From: Calycina herbarum
Lineage: Eukaryota > Ascomycota > Leotiomycetes > Helotiales > Pezizellaceae
Direction: 5' to 3'
DNA: 64,000 nt
Assembly: GCA_001414485.1 (NCBI GenBank)
Contig: LLEY01000059.1
Span: forward strand, 248,001 to 312,000
The translations under genes were made by a program, and so were the position numbers. This document shows positions 9,910 through 20,917 of this stretch, piece by piece (positions within the stretch are counted from its first letter, which is position 1; every line of letters begins with the position of its first letter). The notes under the pieces were generated by a model that saw only the letters and a list, made by a program, of their open reading frames with translations, ran no database searches and had not been told where the DNA came from.

Positions 9910-11582
9910 ATGGACCTCGCCATGAACACTACCATCACCCCTCTCGCCACCGAAACAGCCAATCCCCAGCTCCAATCCCAGCCTCAATCACAACTTCAAC
10001 TTCAACCCCAACCCATGGTCGACCCGCAAACCTCCCTTTCCGACTGGGCAGGTCGCGGGACCTCCCACGTAGCCTTCGCGAAAGAGGAAACTCTACCCCT
10101 CCTTCAAGGTCGTTTCCTCGGCTACGGTGTGCAAGGCGGAGTCTATGAGACGACGATTAACACCATTCCAGTCGCTTGGAAACGAAAATTCTGTCGGTAT
10201 AAAATTGGAGCTAGGGAGTTGCAAGAGATTGAAATTATAAGAAAGTTGAACCATCAACATATCATAGAGTTGGTTGGGACATATACACATGGTCCCTTTC
10301 TGAGGCTGTTACTTTGGCCAGTAGCAAAATGCGATCTGGCTACTTTCTTGGAGGATGTTAATGTTTTGGTGAGAGTGAGGGAGGGAAATGTTGAAGATCT
10401 TTCGGAGGGGGATCAAAGTTCTGCTTCTGAACGGTTTGCAAGCTTGGGATTTGATATCTCACAAAGTCCTGCTGGGTTAATGGATTCTTTAACCAAGAGG
10501 TTAGACGAAACGCTCGGCTGTCTAACAAGTGCGATAGTCTACCTCCACGCCCAAAAGATACGACATAAAGATTTAAAACCTAGCAATATACTTCTTTCCC
10601 CCAACGGCGGTCTTTTCGTCTCCGACTTCGGGACCTCGACGGATTTCTCTGCCAGAACAGAAAGTGCTTCCCAGGGAGGTGATCGTGGGACACCAAAATA
10701 TTTCGCTCCTGAGGTTGCGGTTTACGAATCTAACGGTCGAGCTGCCGATATCTTCTCTTTGGGTTGTATATTTTTGGAGATTATTGGTTTGTGTGTTGGG
10801 TATTCTTTGGAGGAGTTGAGATTGCTTTTGAGACCGGAAAAAGATGGGAGTTTCCAAGCTAATCTGGCAAGAATATTCGATTGGTTCAATCACGGGAGAA
10901 TTATATCCCGTAGTCCGACGGATGATTATCTATTTGGAGTCGTGAGGTGTATGATGAGGTTAGAACCGAGTGAGAGACGGACTGCAGAGCAAGTAGAAAG
11001 TGAGTTGGAAATGATCGGGGGCTTCAGGAGTTTTCCGTGGCCAGAATCCCCTTTCAGAGGAAGGTGCTGTACACCTATTCTTGAGGATGCGCGGCCTGCT
11101 GTAGGTGCTGAGGAGGGGATGGTTGAGATTCTCGTGGGGAATAGGTATTGGTTCCAGCCCCCTTCTTTACACAAGTGGGTTTTCTTCGTGAGACCTTCTT
11201 TTACGGGGATTATTGAGAGGGTTCATGTGTATAAGGTATGTATACATCTTACGATCGCTTTGCAAATCATCACGCTGACGAACACAAGCATTGCAGTTTT
11301 AACCGCCCGACCACTGTCCTCACTTCACCCCCATTTGAGATCAAGGGCGGGGGATGGGGTTCCTTCGATATTAGTGTGTATGTAGTTCTCAGAGCTGGAT
11401 ATGAGTGGCTAGAAGGGGATGCTAGACCGGTTCCTGGACAGCGAGAGAAACGGATGCTCCCCTTGTCTTGGGGGTTGAACTTTATGTCGCCTGAGAGTCG
11501 GGATCGGAGGGTTGCGAGAGTTAGAAAGATAGTTGCGGAATTGGGGGATGGTGAGAGGGAGAGCTCAGAGGAGATATTGTAA
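9910..11582 (+). CDS. Protein kinase fused to a C-terminal YEATS-like domain
   Basis: Proposed join 9910-11235 and 11289-11582, 539 residues. The 53-bp intron has donor GTATGT, a CTGAC branch-like site and acceptor AAG. The N-terminus is Gln-rich (about residues 20-36). The kinase domain shows the glycine loop GYGVQGGVYE (71-80), VAWK with the likely catalytic Lys91, HKDLKPSN (219-226; the usual HRD has Lys instead of Arg), DFG (239-241) and GTPKYFAPE (260-268). The tail from about residue 405 reads WVFFVRP...IERVHVYKHCSF-NRP...PPFEI...GWGSF, which follows the YEATS core pattern (V-x-F-x-x-H-x-S-F-x-x-P, then PPFE, then GWG-x-F). The kinase call is firm. The YEATS call depends on this intron; the alternative donor at 11229 with acceptor 11296 keeps the frame but loses the His-x-Ser-Phe segment. 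Acyl-lysine reading cannot be shown from the sequence. Confidence 0.82.
11236..11288 (+). other. Predicted intron restoring the YEATS-like core
   Basis: GTATGT donor after an AAG codon, CTGAC about 11 bases before the acceptor AAG, 53 bp, phase 0. Removing it joins ...IERVHVYK to HCSFNRP..., which restores the conserved spacing of a YEATS strand pair. Without it the upstream frame runs on to 11385 through unrelated sequence. Confidence 0.72.
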
Positions 11583-12294
11583 AAAATTTACGGTGGGGTG
11601 CGACTGGGTTGGTTGTGTGGGAGTTAGGTGTTCATGGTGTGGCTTTTCTGACTTACTGTATTCGGAGTTATGGGAAGGGTGCATGTTGGTTATGGAAGAG
11701 AGGGTTGACAGTACGAACCTGGTTCTTGCTAAGCACTTTTAGTGTATCCTTGATCTTGGAAACTTTGTACACGGTATTCGTGGTTTTCATGTACATTTCG
11801 GCAATATGAATTCATGCCGCGGATATGAATAGGTATGACAACTTAGTTGATACTCCATTATGCTAATCGATCTCCTGCTCCCTTCCCAGATTCTGCCCCT
11901 TTCATTGTATTCGTTTATTTGTTTGAAAGGCGTTCTCTCCTCGATAGACGTAGCTCAAATACCGAATCGGGGGGGTGTTGGTCACCGAATGAGATGGGAA
12001 TTTCAACAACCGCCATCGCTGATATTCCATTCTGTCAAAAAGTGTTGGTATGACTTGGTGGCCAATAGCATAATGCAAAAAGAGTATATTATCGTTCGTG
12101 CATACAGAGCAAAGTTAGCTGCTCTGTCTACTTAAATAGACCTTAAGCGAGAAGGTCACGTGGAGTGCTATTCACTCTGATTATACCGACAAAAAGCTTT
12201 ACCAAAAACCAGTTAGATAAATTGTCTATTCCAATTTACAACTCCCTCGCTTAAGTATAGACTATTTCCTCTTGGCTTCAAAAGTCTTTCAAGT
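11583..12294. other. Intergenic, no gene recognised
   Basis: 3' flanks of the convergent kinase and GST genes. Only short overlapping ORFs of unlike frame are present, without family resemblance. Confidence 0.6.
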
Positions 12295-13320
12295 TTATTG
12301 AAAATTCTTCAAAAACTTCCCCTCGGCCTCAATTCTAGCCTCTTCATCCCTCTTCATCTTCTCCATATACTCCTCATGAGTTTTAATCCCCTTCGGCATC
12401 CCATTCCACATCAACCCTTGCTCATCCATACAAACTGCCCTTCTTACCATGGCGATCTTCCAAGACGGTCTTGATGTCATCCGTTCATGCCATGTCTTGA
12501 CATTAGGAAAGCCATCAAACTTATTCTCGGCGGGGACCGCAAATAATGCATCCACTCGATCATTCCAAGTAACAAATGACAAGTCGGCAAAGGTGCACTT
12601 ATCTCCAACCAACCATTGTCTTCCTTCCAAACAGCCCTCCAAGACTCCAAGGAAGCGTTTGACTTCCTTTTTGTATCTTTCAATTGCAGAGGGTAACTTC
12701 TCGGCGTGCAGAACGTTGAACCTATTGATATGAATCTTCGTTAGGGGAAGGAATTCTCGTCTTTTGGGACAGGTGTGTCTTACCAGCCTAGTTGCCCAAA
12801 ATAGGGTCCTTGACCACTCATCTGAAACATGAGCCATTGGTTGAGCTTATGTTTTTCGATCAAGGTATCGTAAGTTAATTTCTTCTCCGTGTCATATTGT
12901 TCGATAAGGTACTGGACAATGGCACCTGATTCCCACAAAACAAGGCCAGTGTTGGGATCCTCAATAGCTGCGGGGACTCAAGAGTCAATCTCAAAGAGTG
13001 GGTAAAATGAAACTAAGAATTTGACAGTTCTCACCTGGGACGCGGCCATTTGGGTTCAGATTGGTGAAGGGCTTCTTTTTGACATCATCAAACTTGAAGG
13101 ATACGATCTCATATGGTACTGATAGTTCTTCGAGAACAATGACGACCTGAAAATAAGAGTCAGAAGAACTCCACTGCGTTAAGTTTGTGAGTTTTACCTT
13201 CCAGGAGTTCGGACCTGCAGCTATGTGGAATTATTGGCTTGAGTTTAGGTTGCATGGTGTTTATCTAGGATTGATTGAGGAATACTTACGTGTCAACCAG
13301 ACTTTAATTGGTTTAGTCAT
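12295..13320 (-). CDS. Glutathione S-transferase (Ure2-like/fungal GST family)
   Basis: Five exons on the minus strand: 13290-13320, 13198-13220, 13035-13146, 12784-12967, 12295-12721; 258 residues. The N-terminal thioredoxin fold begins MTKPIKVWLTPAGPNSWKV, followed by FTNLNPNGRVPAIED and the glutathione-binding ESGAIVQYLIEQYD segment. The C-terminal helical domain includes LNQWLMFQMSGQGPYFGQ, VGDKCTFADLSFVTW and FPNVKTWHERMTSRP. Spacing and length match fungal Ure2-like transferases (usually 220-260 residues). All four introns are 51-67 bp, or 76 bp at most, with GT-AG ends and restore a continuous family pattern. The likely role is conjugation of glutathione to electrophiles or peroxide detoxification in the cytosol. 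A Ser in GPNSW could be catalytic, which is an inference from the family. Confidence 0.93.
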
Positions 13321-14811
13321 ATTGTGTTTCTTGTATTTTTCTGCGAAGGCAAAAGAGGAATGAAGAAGAAGTGGGCGATAGAAAAAGAAATGTTAACATT
13401 CAGGCCCTTTGTCTACGTAAGTTTTGGTAGTGCTTATGTTGGTTGTTGGTCGTCGGGGGGAGTGCCCAACGTTAGTGGTCAGCAGCTGAGTTGTTGCGGC
13501 CCACATGCTATAGAAAGAGTTGCTGTCTACGACTCTACAGAGCCTAAATAGTTCTAAAATTTGGACTGGTATGGAGGGAGACAGTATACTGTACCGGGTT
13601 TTCGACAACCTTGGTCGTTTAGGCTTACCGAACACCCATGCGTTCCCCTCCACAACCAAGAACGACACCTGATGCACTACGATGCGGACGTATTGAAGGC
13701 AAAGTGAAGGTAGAGCAACATAAAAGAAATAAAAGGTAGGAGAAAAATTGGAAAAGAAGAGTTTCTCGTTACCTTCCATGTCCACATCAATTATCCCGCC
13801 TACAGAACCCTTGCACGGTACGTAGTTTCCAACCGGTTAAATGGTGTTGTAATAACCACCGCTGAATTGGGTCGGGGGGTTATATGGACGATCATATTAG
13901 GACCCGAAAGGAAGGTTCCCGAAAATTCCAAACTCCTCAATATCACAAATACTAATAATCAGGCTACTCAGAAAGCTATTCCTCCACAATTTATTTGAAC
14001 CACATTGACCGTATAATTCGAAAGTTGCGATGATTTTCCTCCTAAGGGGAACTCAGGGTGTGTTGATTTTTGATTTACTATGAAGTTCAAATGAGGATAG
14101 TTCCCGATTTAGCGGAAGACTAGAAGTTAATAGGACAAGTTAGAGTGCCAGTTGAATATCGAGGTCCCAGCGATGTGTTTTCCTTTTCTCCATTCTCTGT
14201 AATGATGTGGCAGAGATGTTCATTGCCGAGAAGATTTGAAGTGATTTTTCACAATTTTATAGCCAGGGGTTGTTGGTGGGCTTTGGAGAGAAGTGGATTC
14301 AAAAATAAAATACATTGTGACACAAGATAGTACACAAAGAAAGAAGGAGAACTTTAGAATCTTATGGATTGCAAAGACTAGTTTCGGGGTTTCCAGTCTA
14401 ATTTTTATTGAAGATTTTCCTTTGATGAGTTGTTATGCTTATACATACAGTTACTATTGCATAGCACGAGCCAAAGATTCTCGAGCGAGGGGGTTACCTT
14501 AGGAGGTAGCAATTCTTATGATTTCTTTTGGAAGAAACAGTCGCAAAAAAGCACAAAATATTACCTGCCCACGCGGAACACAAATAAGTGGAGAAATAAA
14601 TAAAACCTACTTTAGAATAGCCCTAGAAACGGCTCTATTTATTTTCGTGAATTATTTTGCAATTCCCTATTTCGAGGTAATAGCCGGTTCCCCTTCTCCT
14701 GCGCTTTCGCTTGGAGTCGGCGGAAGCAAGTGCAGGTCGGAAGCAAGTACAGGAACTCGTAGATTAGTGCCCCACCTAAAAATACATATACAAACCATCT
14801 TGATTACCCTA
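13321..14811. other. Intergenic, no gene recognised
   Basis: About 1.5 kb upstream of the GST gene. Short ORFs on both strands show no family resemblance. A GC-richer stretch at 14690-14770 contains a small direct repeat (GGAAGCAAGT twice, near 14723 and 14739). Confidence 0.55.
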
Positions 14812-15880
14812 TTATAACTGTTACTAGCAACCACAATATCGCCCCCCTTAGTATACAACGTAATACAAGATCCCAAGGCTTTATTCCACCTCTTAACACT
14901 ATTCCAGCAGAAGATATACGCTCGTCGCCCCCGCCGCTGCTGTCTAAATCACCCCCTACTGATACACGAACGAGAGAGGAGTACTTAGAGGACTTGCATA
15001 AGGCGATAGAGTAGGCAAGAAGTAAGGGCAAGGAAGAGTCTCCTTATATAGCTATAAGGATATATCAGGTAAACGAGGAGTCGGTTTAGAGTACGCTAGA
15101 CCGGGAAAAGAAGAAGGCTCGTAATAAGGATAGCGGATACAATACTTATAGCAGCAATAACAAGGTGTTAAGTGAGGCCTAAGAAGAAGCTATACGTTAG
15201 TACTGTTACGAGCAGTGGGAGTAAGGACTTAGAGCTACTCACAAGATAGTCTTCGCTACGATCAGTTACCTAAAAAAGGCTCAAAGTCCTTCGTAAGAGC
15301 CTCTATCGTAGAGCTAGTTTACGAAGTAGCTAACGCAGAACCGCGACCTCTATACAATTAAAACGAAACCTATCGTATATAAGAGACTCGAGTTATATAC
15401 TAAGAAGGAGGTAAAGAAGTGGTTTATAGAGTACTAAGAAGAGCTTACAAAGTATAAGATCCAGAAGCCCAAGTATATCCTTAACATAGACAAGTCAGGC
15501 ACGTAAGTAGGCTACATAGGAAGTAAGCAGGTTATTATACCTTTATAAGTTAAGGAGATATATATAACAAGCCCTAAGAATCGGAAGTTAGTAACTATAA
15601 TAGAGACTATCTTAGTAGATAGGAAGTATACGCTAGCTCCCTTTATTATTACACTAGGAAAGAAGATTATAGAGAACTAGATATCAGTGAACTTAATAGG
15701 CAAAGAGATAGTAGATTATTCTCTTATAAGGTATATTAATAATAAGATTATAATAAGGTATCTTAACTATCTTATTAAGGAAACTAGGGTATTAAAAGAC
15801 TTACCTTAAAGGATTCTTCTTCTTAATAGCTATAAATCTTACCACTTGCTCAAAGACTAGGCTTATTTACCGCTCTTCTA
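14812..15880 (+). pseudogene. RIP-killed Fot1/pogo-type DDE transposase
   Basis: Read in one frame with many stops, the plus strand gives EEYLEDLHKAI, then a helix-turn-helix-like region, then NIDKSGT, GSKQVIIPL, VKEIYITSPKNRKLVTIIET, ITLGKKIIEN and RILLLNSYKSYHLLKD. These are the successive blocks of the Fot1/pogo DDE domain (usual NIDESG, SPENR, LLLDGHxSH). The first catalytic Asp remains, but Glu has become Lys in the first block and the second Asp has become Asn in LLLNSY, all explained by G-to-A transitions. The element is interrupted on its right at about 15880, where LINE sequence begins. No terminal repeats were identified. Confidence 0.85.
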
Positions 15881-17185
15881 TACCTCTCCCCTCTTTAGAA
15901 GAAGTCGATCTAATTTAAGACCCTCGTAGAGTAGAGGGTTCAACTGCTAAGCCCGTCTTCTCGAGGTAGCTGGCCCGAGCCCTAGCAGTAATAAAGACTC
16001 TTACAAAGTCGAATTCCTTGAATTCCTTGCCTCTGTTCCGCCTACGGACCTAGTTGTATTTACCGACGGCTCTCGCTTAGACGATAAAAACACAGGAGAA
16101 GGCGTATACCTTATAAGAGGAGGGGTTGTTTTAAACACAAAGCTCTTCCCTTTTAGTAAAACCTTAGAAATATACGATACAGAAGCGAGAGCCGCCTTAC
16201 ACAGTCTTAAGCTTGCCCTCGTATCCCCTTTTTAGTTCTTAGCTATAAAGTACTAGATTTGCCTTAATAACCTCGAGGCTATACTACAGCTAACCTACCG
16301 ATCCTATAGCACCTTGTAAGAAACCTTTAATAAGGTATTCGACTTTACTTAGCTATACCTAGGGAAGATCTAGACATAGTAGTGCCCTAGTTATATAGGA
16401 ATTCAAGAGAATAAAATTACTAACAAAGCTACGAGGAAAGCGGCTCGAACACCCCCCTCTAGCCCTTCTTTACTCTATACTACTATACTTAAGAGAGAAG
16501 TTAAAGAGACAGAGGTTAAGCTTGTAAACAAGCTTTAGCAGATAATACTCCTAGATATCTATAAGAGGCTAGGTCTTACTTCCTAGTTCTTAAAACCTAG
16601 AACTCTCTAGCTACTAAGAGAGGTCCTAGCTCGGCTTATTACAGCTTATACTAGTTATAGAGACTTTATAGTATACTACCTTCGATTCTACTACCTTAAC
16701 ATGTTACTAGAATCTAGGAATTACAAATGTAAAAAGGCTAAAGTATAATTCTACCTACTCTTCTATAGGCTTATAAAGAATAAAGAGCTAAGACTATTAG
16801 CTAAAGTAGAGGGAAACTCTTAACTCCTATTTAGACCTAGTTATAAGAAGCTTTTTAACAAGGTCTATTCTAAGACTAAGTTCTTTATAAAGATCTATCT
16901 CTTAAGATAGTTAAAACTCTCTTTTCCTTTCTTTTTCTATATTTTTATATATATCTCCTTTATCTTTCTCTAATTCTATAAACTAGTTAAAGATAAGGGC
17001 TGTTCTAAAAGTAGAGCTTCTTTTTAAACTATCTCTTATAAATTAGCTTACTCGTTTATACCCCCTGTAGCCTAGAGCACCTCTCTAGCGTCATTTGCCC
17101 TCTTTTAAGACTTTTTAGAACCTAGACTACGCGATCTAGACTCTGCCTAACGTTAAATAGAAATAAATAAATAAATAAATATAAA
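15881..17185 (+). mobile_element. 5'-truncated Tad-like LINE (RNase H and 3' end), RIP-mutated
   Basis: From about 15990 the plus strand reads VEFLEFLASVPPTDLVVFTDGSRLDDKNTGEG..., followed by KTLEIYDTEARAALHSLKLAL. This is the RNase H domain found after reverse transcriptase in Tad1-clade non-LTR retrotransposons (FTDGSR with its first Asp intact, YDTEA). Then come a degraded PSYIGIQENKITNKATRKAA segment and a C-terminal remnant resembling the cysteine-rich end (YKCKKAKV). An AT-rich 3' region finishes with an (AAAT)n-like tail at 17157-17180. Only the 3' part is present, as is typical of truncated LINE insertions. Its left edge falls within the Fot1 transposase, so it probably inserted there. 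Confidence 0.75.
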
Positions 17186-18358
17186 GTAGACAGAAACAGA
17201 TAAACAATTAAATAATCTAACCTAAAAAAATGATTACTTAAATTATTAATATTTTGTTTCTACTTTAATTCCTTAGCAGTATCGCGATATTTATACGGTA
17301 TAAATAGTACGTATTAAAGTGGTTCTAATAATATTTTCGTAGTAGTACTATATTCTGAATACTACTGACTATACTGATTATATTACTTTATGAATATATA
17401 TAATAATTCCTTAAAGCTAGAGTTTTCTTAAGATCTCTTTCCTCACTTATAATCAATCTATTTACTTAATTTATATAGATCTCAATTATATAGTCTGAAC
17501 CGTTACACTCTCTTTCCCTAAGTATAGAAGACAAGACCGACTACTTGTATATTTTCGCTTAACTAGAAACCTGAAGTAGAAGGTAACGAAATATACCGCT
17601 AAAAGTATTATTAACTATAATCGGAAATCCGGAATCTGTAAACAAAAATATATATTTTAAGCGCTTTTAAGATGAAAATTTTAAACCTAAAACGAAAATT
17701 CGGAAACAGGAATTATAAGAGGCTTGTATAAGTGTAGATTGTGGACTTAGCCTAATTCTCCTCAGTCTATGGCCGTATGTGCTGGTCTTGATATTGTTGT
17801 TGGATATGTAGATTGTGCGAGAGGAGGTTGTTGGATTTTAAAGGCTTATGCTCGATGGTCGGATTTCGGTACCGCCCTATACCCACCACCTCACAACTTC
17901 TCAAGCACGCCTCTAGACAGTAAACTGCTAGTATCTTAAAACAATTCCCATCCTTCTACCCCCCTCCTACTAGCATCCTCTTACTCTTCCATCTACTTCT
18001 GCCTATTAACCTAGTAGCAACCCCCTTAATATAGGCTAGTATCTAGAAAAACGAAACATCTTAAAAGTTGAGTAGTAGCGCTTAGTGTCGAAAGACGAAA
18101 GTGAGTAAGCCATTTATACTAGTCGTGTACTTTAACTAACTATTGATAGAAGCGCGGCTACAGGGTGTTAAGAAAGAACGAATAGAACTTTCTTCTCCTA
18201 AAAGCGTACGTCTACGACTCCGCTAGGAACGAACTGTCTCAAAAGATACCAGTGTTACTAGTAGTATTTGAGATATTATCTTACTACGATATCTAGTTGA
18301 AAATAGACTTTAATACGTACTATTTATATAGCGATATCTATAAACTCTTCTAATAGTA
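17186..18358. other. AT-rich RIP-affected stretch, no gene
   Basis: No ORF and no family resemblance except a 5S rRNA half-pseudogene at 17719-17780. It ends at the TA duplication (18357-18358) of the pogo deletion derivative. Confidence 0.6.
17719..17780 (-). pseudogene. 5S rRNA 5'-half pseudogene (copy 1)
   Basis: The minus strand begins ACATACGGCCATAGACTG and runs to ACAAGCCTC, matching about the first 65 nt of a fungal 5S rRNA. The 3' half (including GGGTGGGTGACCACC) is absent. It is more diverged than the copies at 26879 and 40035. Confidence 0.7.
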
Positions 18359-18411
18359 ACGTAGTTTATCAGCGAGTCAATTATATCACCAAGTCAATCA
18401 CTTTTCCTTGG
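18359..18411 (+). repeat. Left terminal inverted repeat of pogo derivative
   Basis: 53 bp, paired with 19446-19498. It contains two spaced copies of a GAGTCRATYA-like word, which may be transposase binding sites. The changes relative to the right copy are transitions (CAATTA against CGATCA). Confidence 0.9.
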
Positions 18412-18582
18412 TATAAACTTCTAAAACTTTAACACGCGTTTTCTTAACTATTTATTATAGAAATTCAAACCTAAGAAGGGCGAATTATTCTGGCTATCGA
18501 GGCTATTCGATCATCCAAAAAACTAAGCAAACGCTCCGCGGCAAAGATCTACAAAGTACCGTATACGACTCTTTCTAATAGA

Positions 18583-19354
18583 ATGGCTAGCCGAACCTAC
18601 CGCCCCGATTCCAAAGCTAATTGTCATAAGTTGACTAAGTTAGAAGAGGAAGTGATTATTCAGAATATACTCGATATAGATTCCAGAGGATTTGCGCCCC
18701 GGCTAGCTGGTGTGGAAGATATAGCCAATTTTATCCTTAAATCGCGGGGGGGAAGACGCGTCGGCAAGCTCTAGGCACATCGATTTGTACAACGACAACC
18801 AGACCTTAAGACGCGTTTTAATCGCGTTTATGATTTCCAAAGGGCCTTGTGCGAAGATCCAGAGAGTGCTTTCAAAGCTTGACGTGAGGTTACGGACTCC
18901 AACTCGCCCTCGGCCATCTAGTGCCAACCCCCTCCCTTGGGTGTCCCAGACCCCTTCTAACCCAACTGAAGCACTTTCACAATCAACTCTTGTGCGAAAT
19001 CGTATAGCCCGTCACTAAGGAAGCTCGCCAACTCCACTTTTTTAAACAGTTGCTGCGTTAGCAAAGGGTACAGAGCGAATGGCATATGAGATGACCCTTT
19101 TGTCTACGGAGGTCCGTACTCTTCGCGCGGCAAATGAAGCCCTAAGCAAACGCCGTAAGGCTAAAAAGACTCGTGTCTGTCAAGGGGGGGCACTTATAGT
19201 AGAGGATGTACAGGATATTTTGGCTCAGAAGGATGTAGATGAGCAAGTACGACGCGACGTACGTGAGGCGGGGGTTAGTCGTAAGGAGGGGCAACCTTCT
19301 AGGCAGCGCTGTGGAACTTGTAGAAAAGCTGGTTATAACGCGCGAACTTGTTAA
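18583..19354 (+). pseudogene. Internally deleted pogo-type transposase
   Basis: The first part (18583-18871) reads KLTKLEEEVIIQNIL...GVEDIANFIL...GKL-stop-AHRFVQRQPDLKTRFNRVYDFQRA, which is the pogo N-terminal helix-turn-helix region. The sequence then jumps into a proline-rich linker, ANPLPWVSQTPSNPTEALSQ, with a frame change. It continues to the C-terminal coiled-coil and zinc-knuckle-like tail (LSTEVRTLRAANEALSKRRKAKKTR... CGTCRKAGYNARTC) ending at 19354. The whole DDE catalytic domain, about 300 residues in the family, is missing, so the element can only be moved by a related transposase elsewhere. Confidence 0.85.
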
Positions 19355-19445
19355 GAAGTTGTAGATGTATCTAATTCGTTAGATCCTGAGAGCGATAATT
19401 AATTTAATATATTATGGTTGATTTATTTAGGTGTAAAGTTTCGTG

Positions 19446-19498
19446 CCAAGGAAAAGTGATCGACTCGGTGATATGATCGACTCGCTGATAAACCACGT
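19446..19498 (-). repeat. Right terminal inverted repeat of pogo derivative
   Basis: Reverse complement of 18359-18411 with only a few transitions. It is followed by TA at 19499-19500. Confidence 0.9.
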
Positions 19499-19500
19499 TA

Positions 19501-20453
19501 TATTATTTATATTATTAGTATACTACTAGTATATTATAATATTACGTAGTATTACTGTCGTTATATGGGTGAATGAAGTATGCGTCATATCCATCATGTG
19601 ACTAGGACGCTAGCAGCACTCTAGCAGCAAGCGAGCGGGTATAAGTAGTCGTACCTTTTGTACCTAGAATAGTTATCGATAATACAATACGCATATGTAA
19701 AACTAACAAACAGTCTTATAACCCGAAGTAAGTTATACTAACACTGATCAGTGTAGCGCGCAGATCAGATCACTTTGGTTATAAGACCCACTTATGCTCT
19801 CCGAGATAAGTGTCTTAGCCAACTGAGCGTTGAGAGTGGTATCCGTTACGTGCTCCGCAGTAACATACCGCTACGTACAATCTTCTAGTACTCCGTGCTA
19901 GTATTGTATAAGCATACGAACCTCCCTGTCGCGCTGCACTGGGATTCGTGTGAGTGCAAACCTACAAGTTGATTCACTTCGCATTCACTTGCAAACTTGA
20001 GTCACTTACTACATTGATTCACTTGCATTTACTTGTAATGTGAGTCATCTATAACTCGATTCACCAGAAGAAGTGGAAGGAATCAAAACACCTCGAACCC
20101 TCAAGAAGCTCAACTACACACCTCGGACTATTAAGGAGCTCAACTACACGCCATCGTTCGAGCCATCCGGCCTCTTATGTTAAGAACCCGATCGACGTCC
20201 AAAGAAATTCCAGAATTATCAAACGTTCCCTATACCTATTAAGTTTAGTACTAGGAATACACCGAATTCGACACCACCTAAGGGTGACAACACCATGGCA
20301 ACTTCTGGAATGGACTCTGGCAGGGGACAACTGTAGAAGCCCGATTTGGTAGATCTAAGCAAGGAAGAACTCACTAGATATGTGGAGAATTGTGTAGATG
20401 ATTACCAAGTAGGAAAGGAATGTGATATCGTGTTATAGGAAGCCTTTCGAGAA
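19501..20453 (+). mobile_element. Degenerate retroelement debris, unclassified
   Basis: The plus strand shows a decayed reading frame near 20100-20450: KLNYTPRTIKELNYTP, then MATSGMDSGRGQL-stop-KPDLVDLSKEELTRYVENC, with TAG/TAA replacing probable Gln codons. I could not assign the family. A repeated CACTTGCA/TTGATTCACTT word occurs at 19970-20040. This region abuts, in the opposite orientation, the Copia gag fragment at 20454. Confidence 0.4.
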
Positions 20454-20917
20454 GACTTTGAAGGAGCGATATCCTTTCAATCTGTCATACGCGGCCCGAA
20501 TAGACTCCTCAGGTTTCATTTCGAATGTCTGGATCTCGGTGACATAGTGTTGTGCTGTGGCTCTATCGAGGCGAGTATATCGTACTTTGAGATGCTCCCA
20601 GAATGATTTGAAGGTCTTGTATTCGTGATACAAAGCCTTATCCTCGGCGCTCAAGCTGTTTCCCCGAAAGATGTACATGAAAGCTTTCCTTCAGCCATCT
20701 CATACATCTCCTTCTTCTCCTTATTGAGTGTTCCCGAAGTGATAGTCGTCGATTCCTGGTCTGGCGCAAGTAACAGCTTCGCAAAATCCTCCTTCGTTTT
20801 TTCAGTAACGTAGAAAACACCCTTGCCTCGCAAGGTGATTTCCATCTGCAAAAACCATTGATCATTGTTGACAGCGGTCAATGGGGGTATGCCCCGGTGT
20901 CTCTCGTCGTCAGACAT
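20454..20917 (-). pseudogene. Frameshifted Copia-type gag fragment
   Basis: The minus strand starts MSDDERHRGIPPL at 20917, with NDQWFLQMEITLRGKGVFYV and APDQES. After a frameshift near 20670 it continues LSAEDKALYHEYKTFKSFWEHLKVRYTRL and ETQ-like EIQTFEMKPEESIRAAYDRLKGY. These are typical of gag proteins of fungal Ty1/copia elements (a long helical domain before the zinc knuckle). The frame ends abruptly at about 20454, where unrelated sequence begins, so the rest of gag-pol has been lost. Confidence 0.72.

Larger units (their letters stand above)
18359..19498 (+). mobile_element. Non-autonomous deletion derivative of a Fot1/pogo-type transposon
   Basis: A 1140-bp element with 53-bp terminal inverted repeats (18359-18411 and 19446-19498, ACGTRGTTTATCAGCG...) and a TA target duplication (18357-18358 and 19499-19500), as expected for the Tc1/mariner-pogo group. 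It retains the N-terminal DNA-binding part and the C-terminal tail of a transposase but lacks the central DDE domain. It carries few RIP-type changes compared with its neighbours, so it probably arrived later. Confidence 0.9.

Noticed and set aside
13393..13785. 130-codon minus-strand ORF upstream of the GST gene
   Set aside because: No family resemblance or intron logic, and it begins at a non-ATG or weak start; likely chance.
19780..19860. tRNA-like sequence (GCTCAGTTGGCTAAGAC on the minus strand with a B-box-like GGTCTTATAACC)
   Set aside because: The anticodon arm would need a ten-base loop and no acceptor stem closes it; more likely part of a retroelement.
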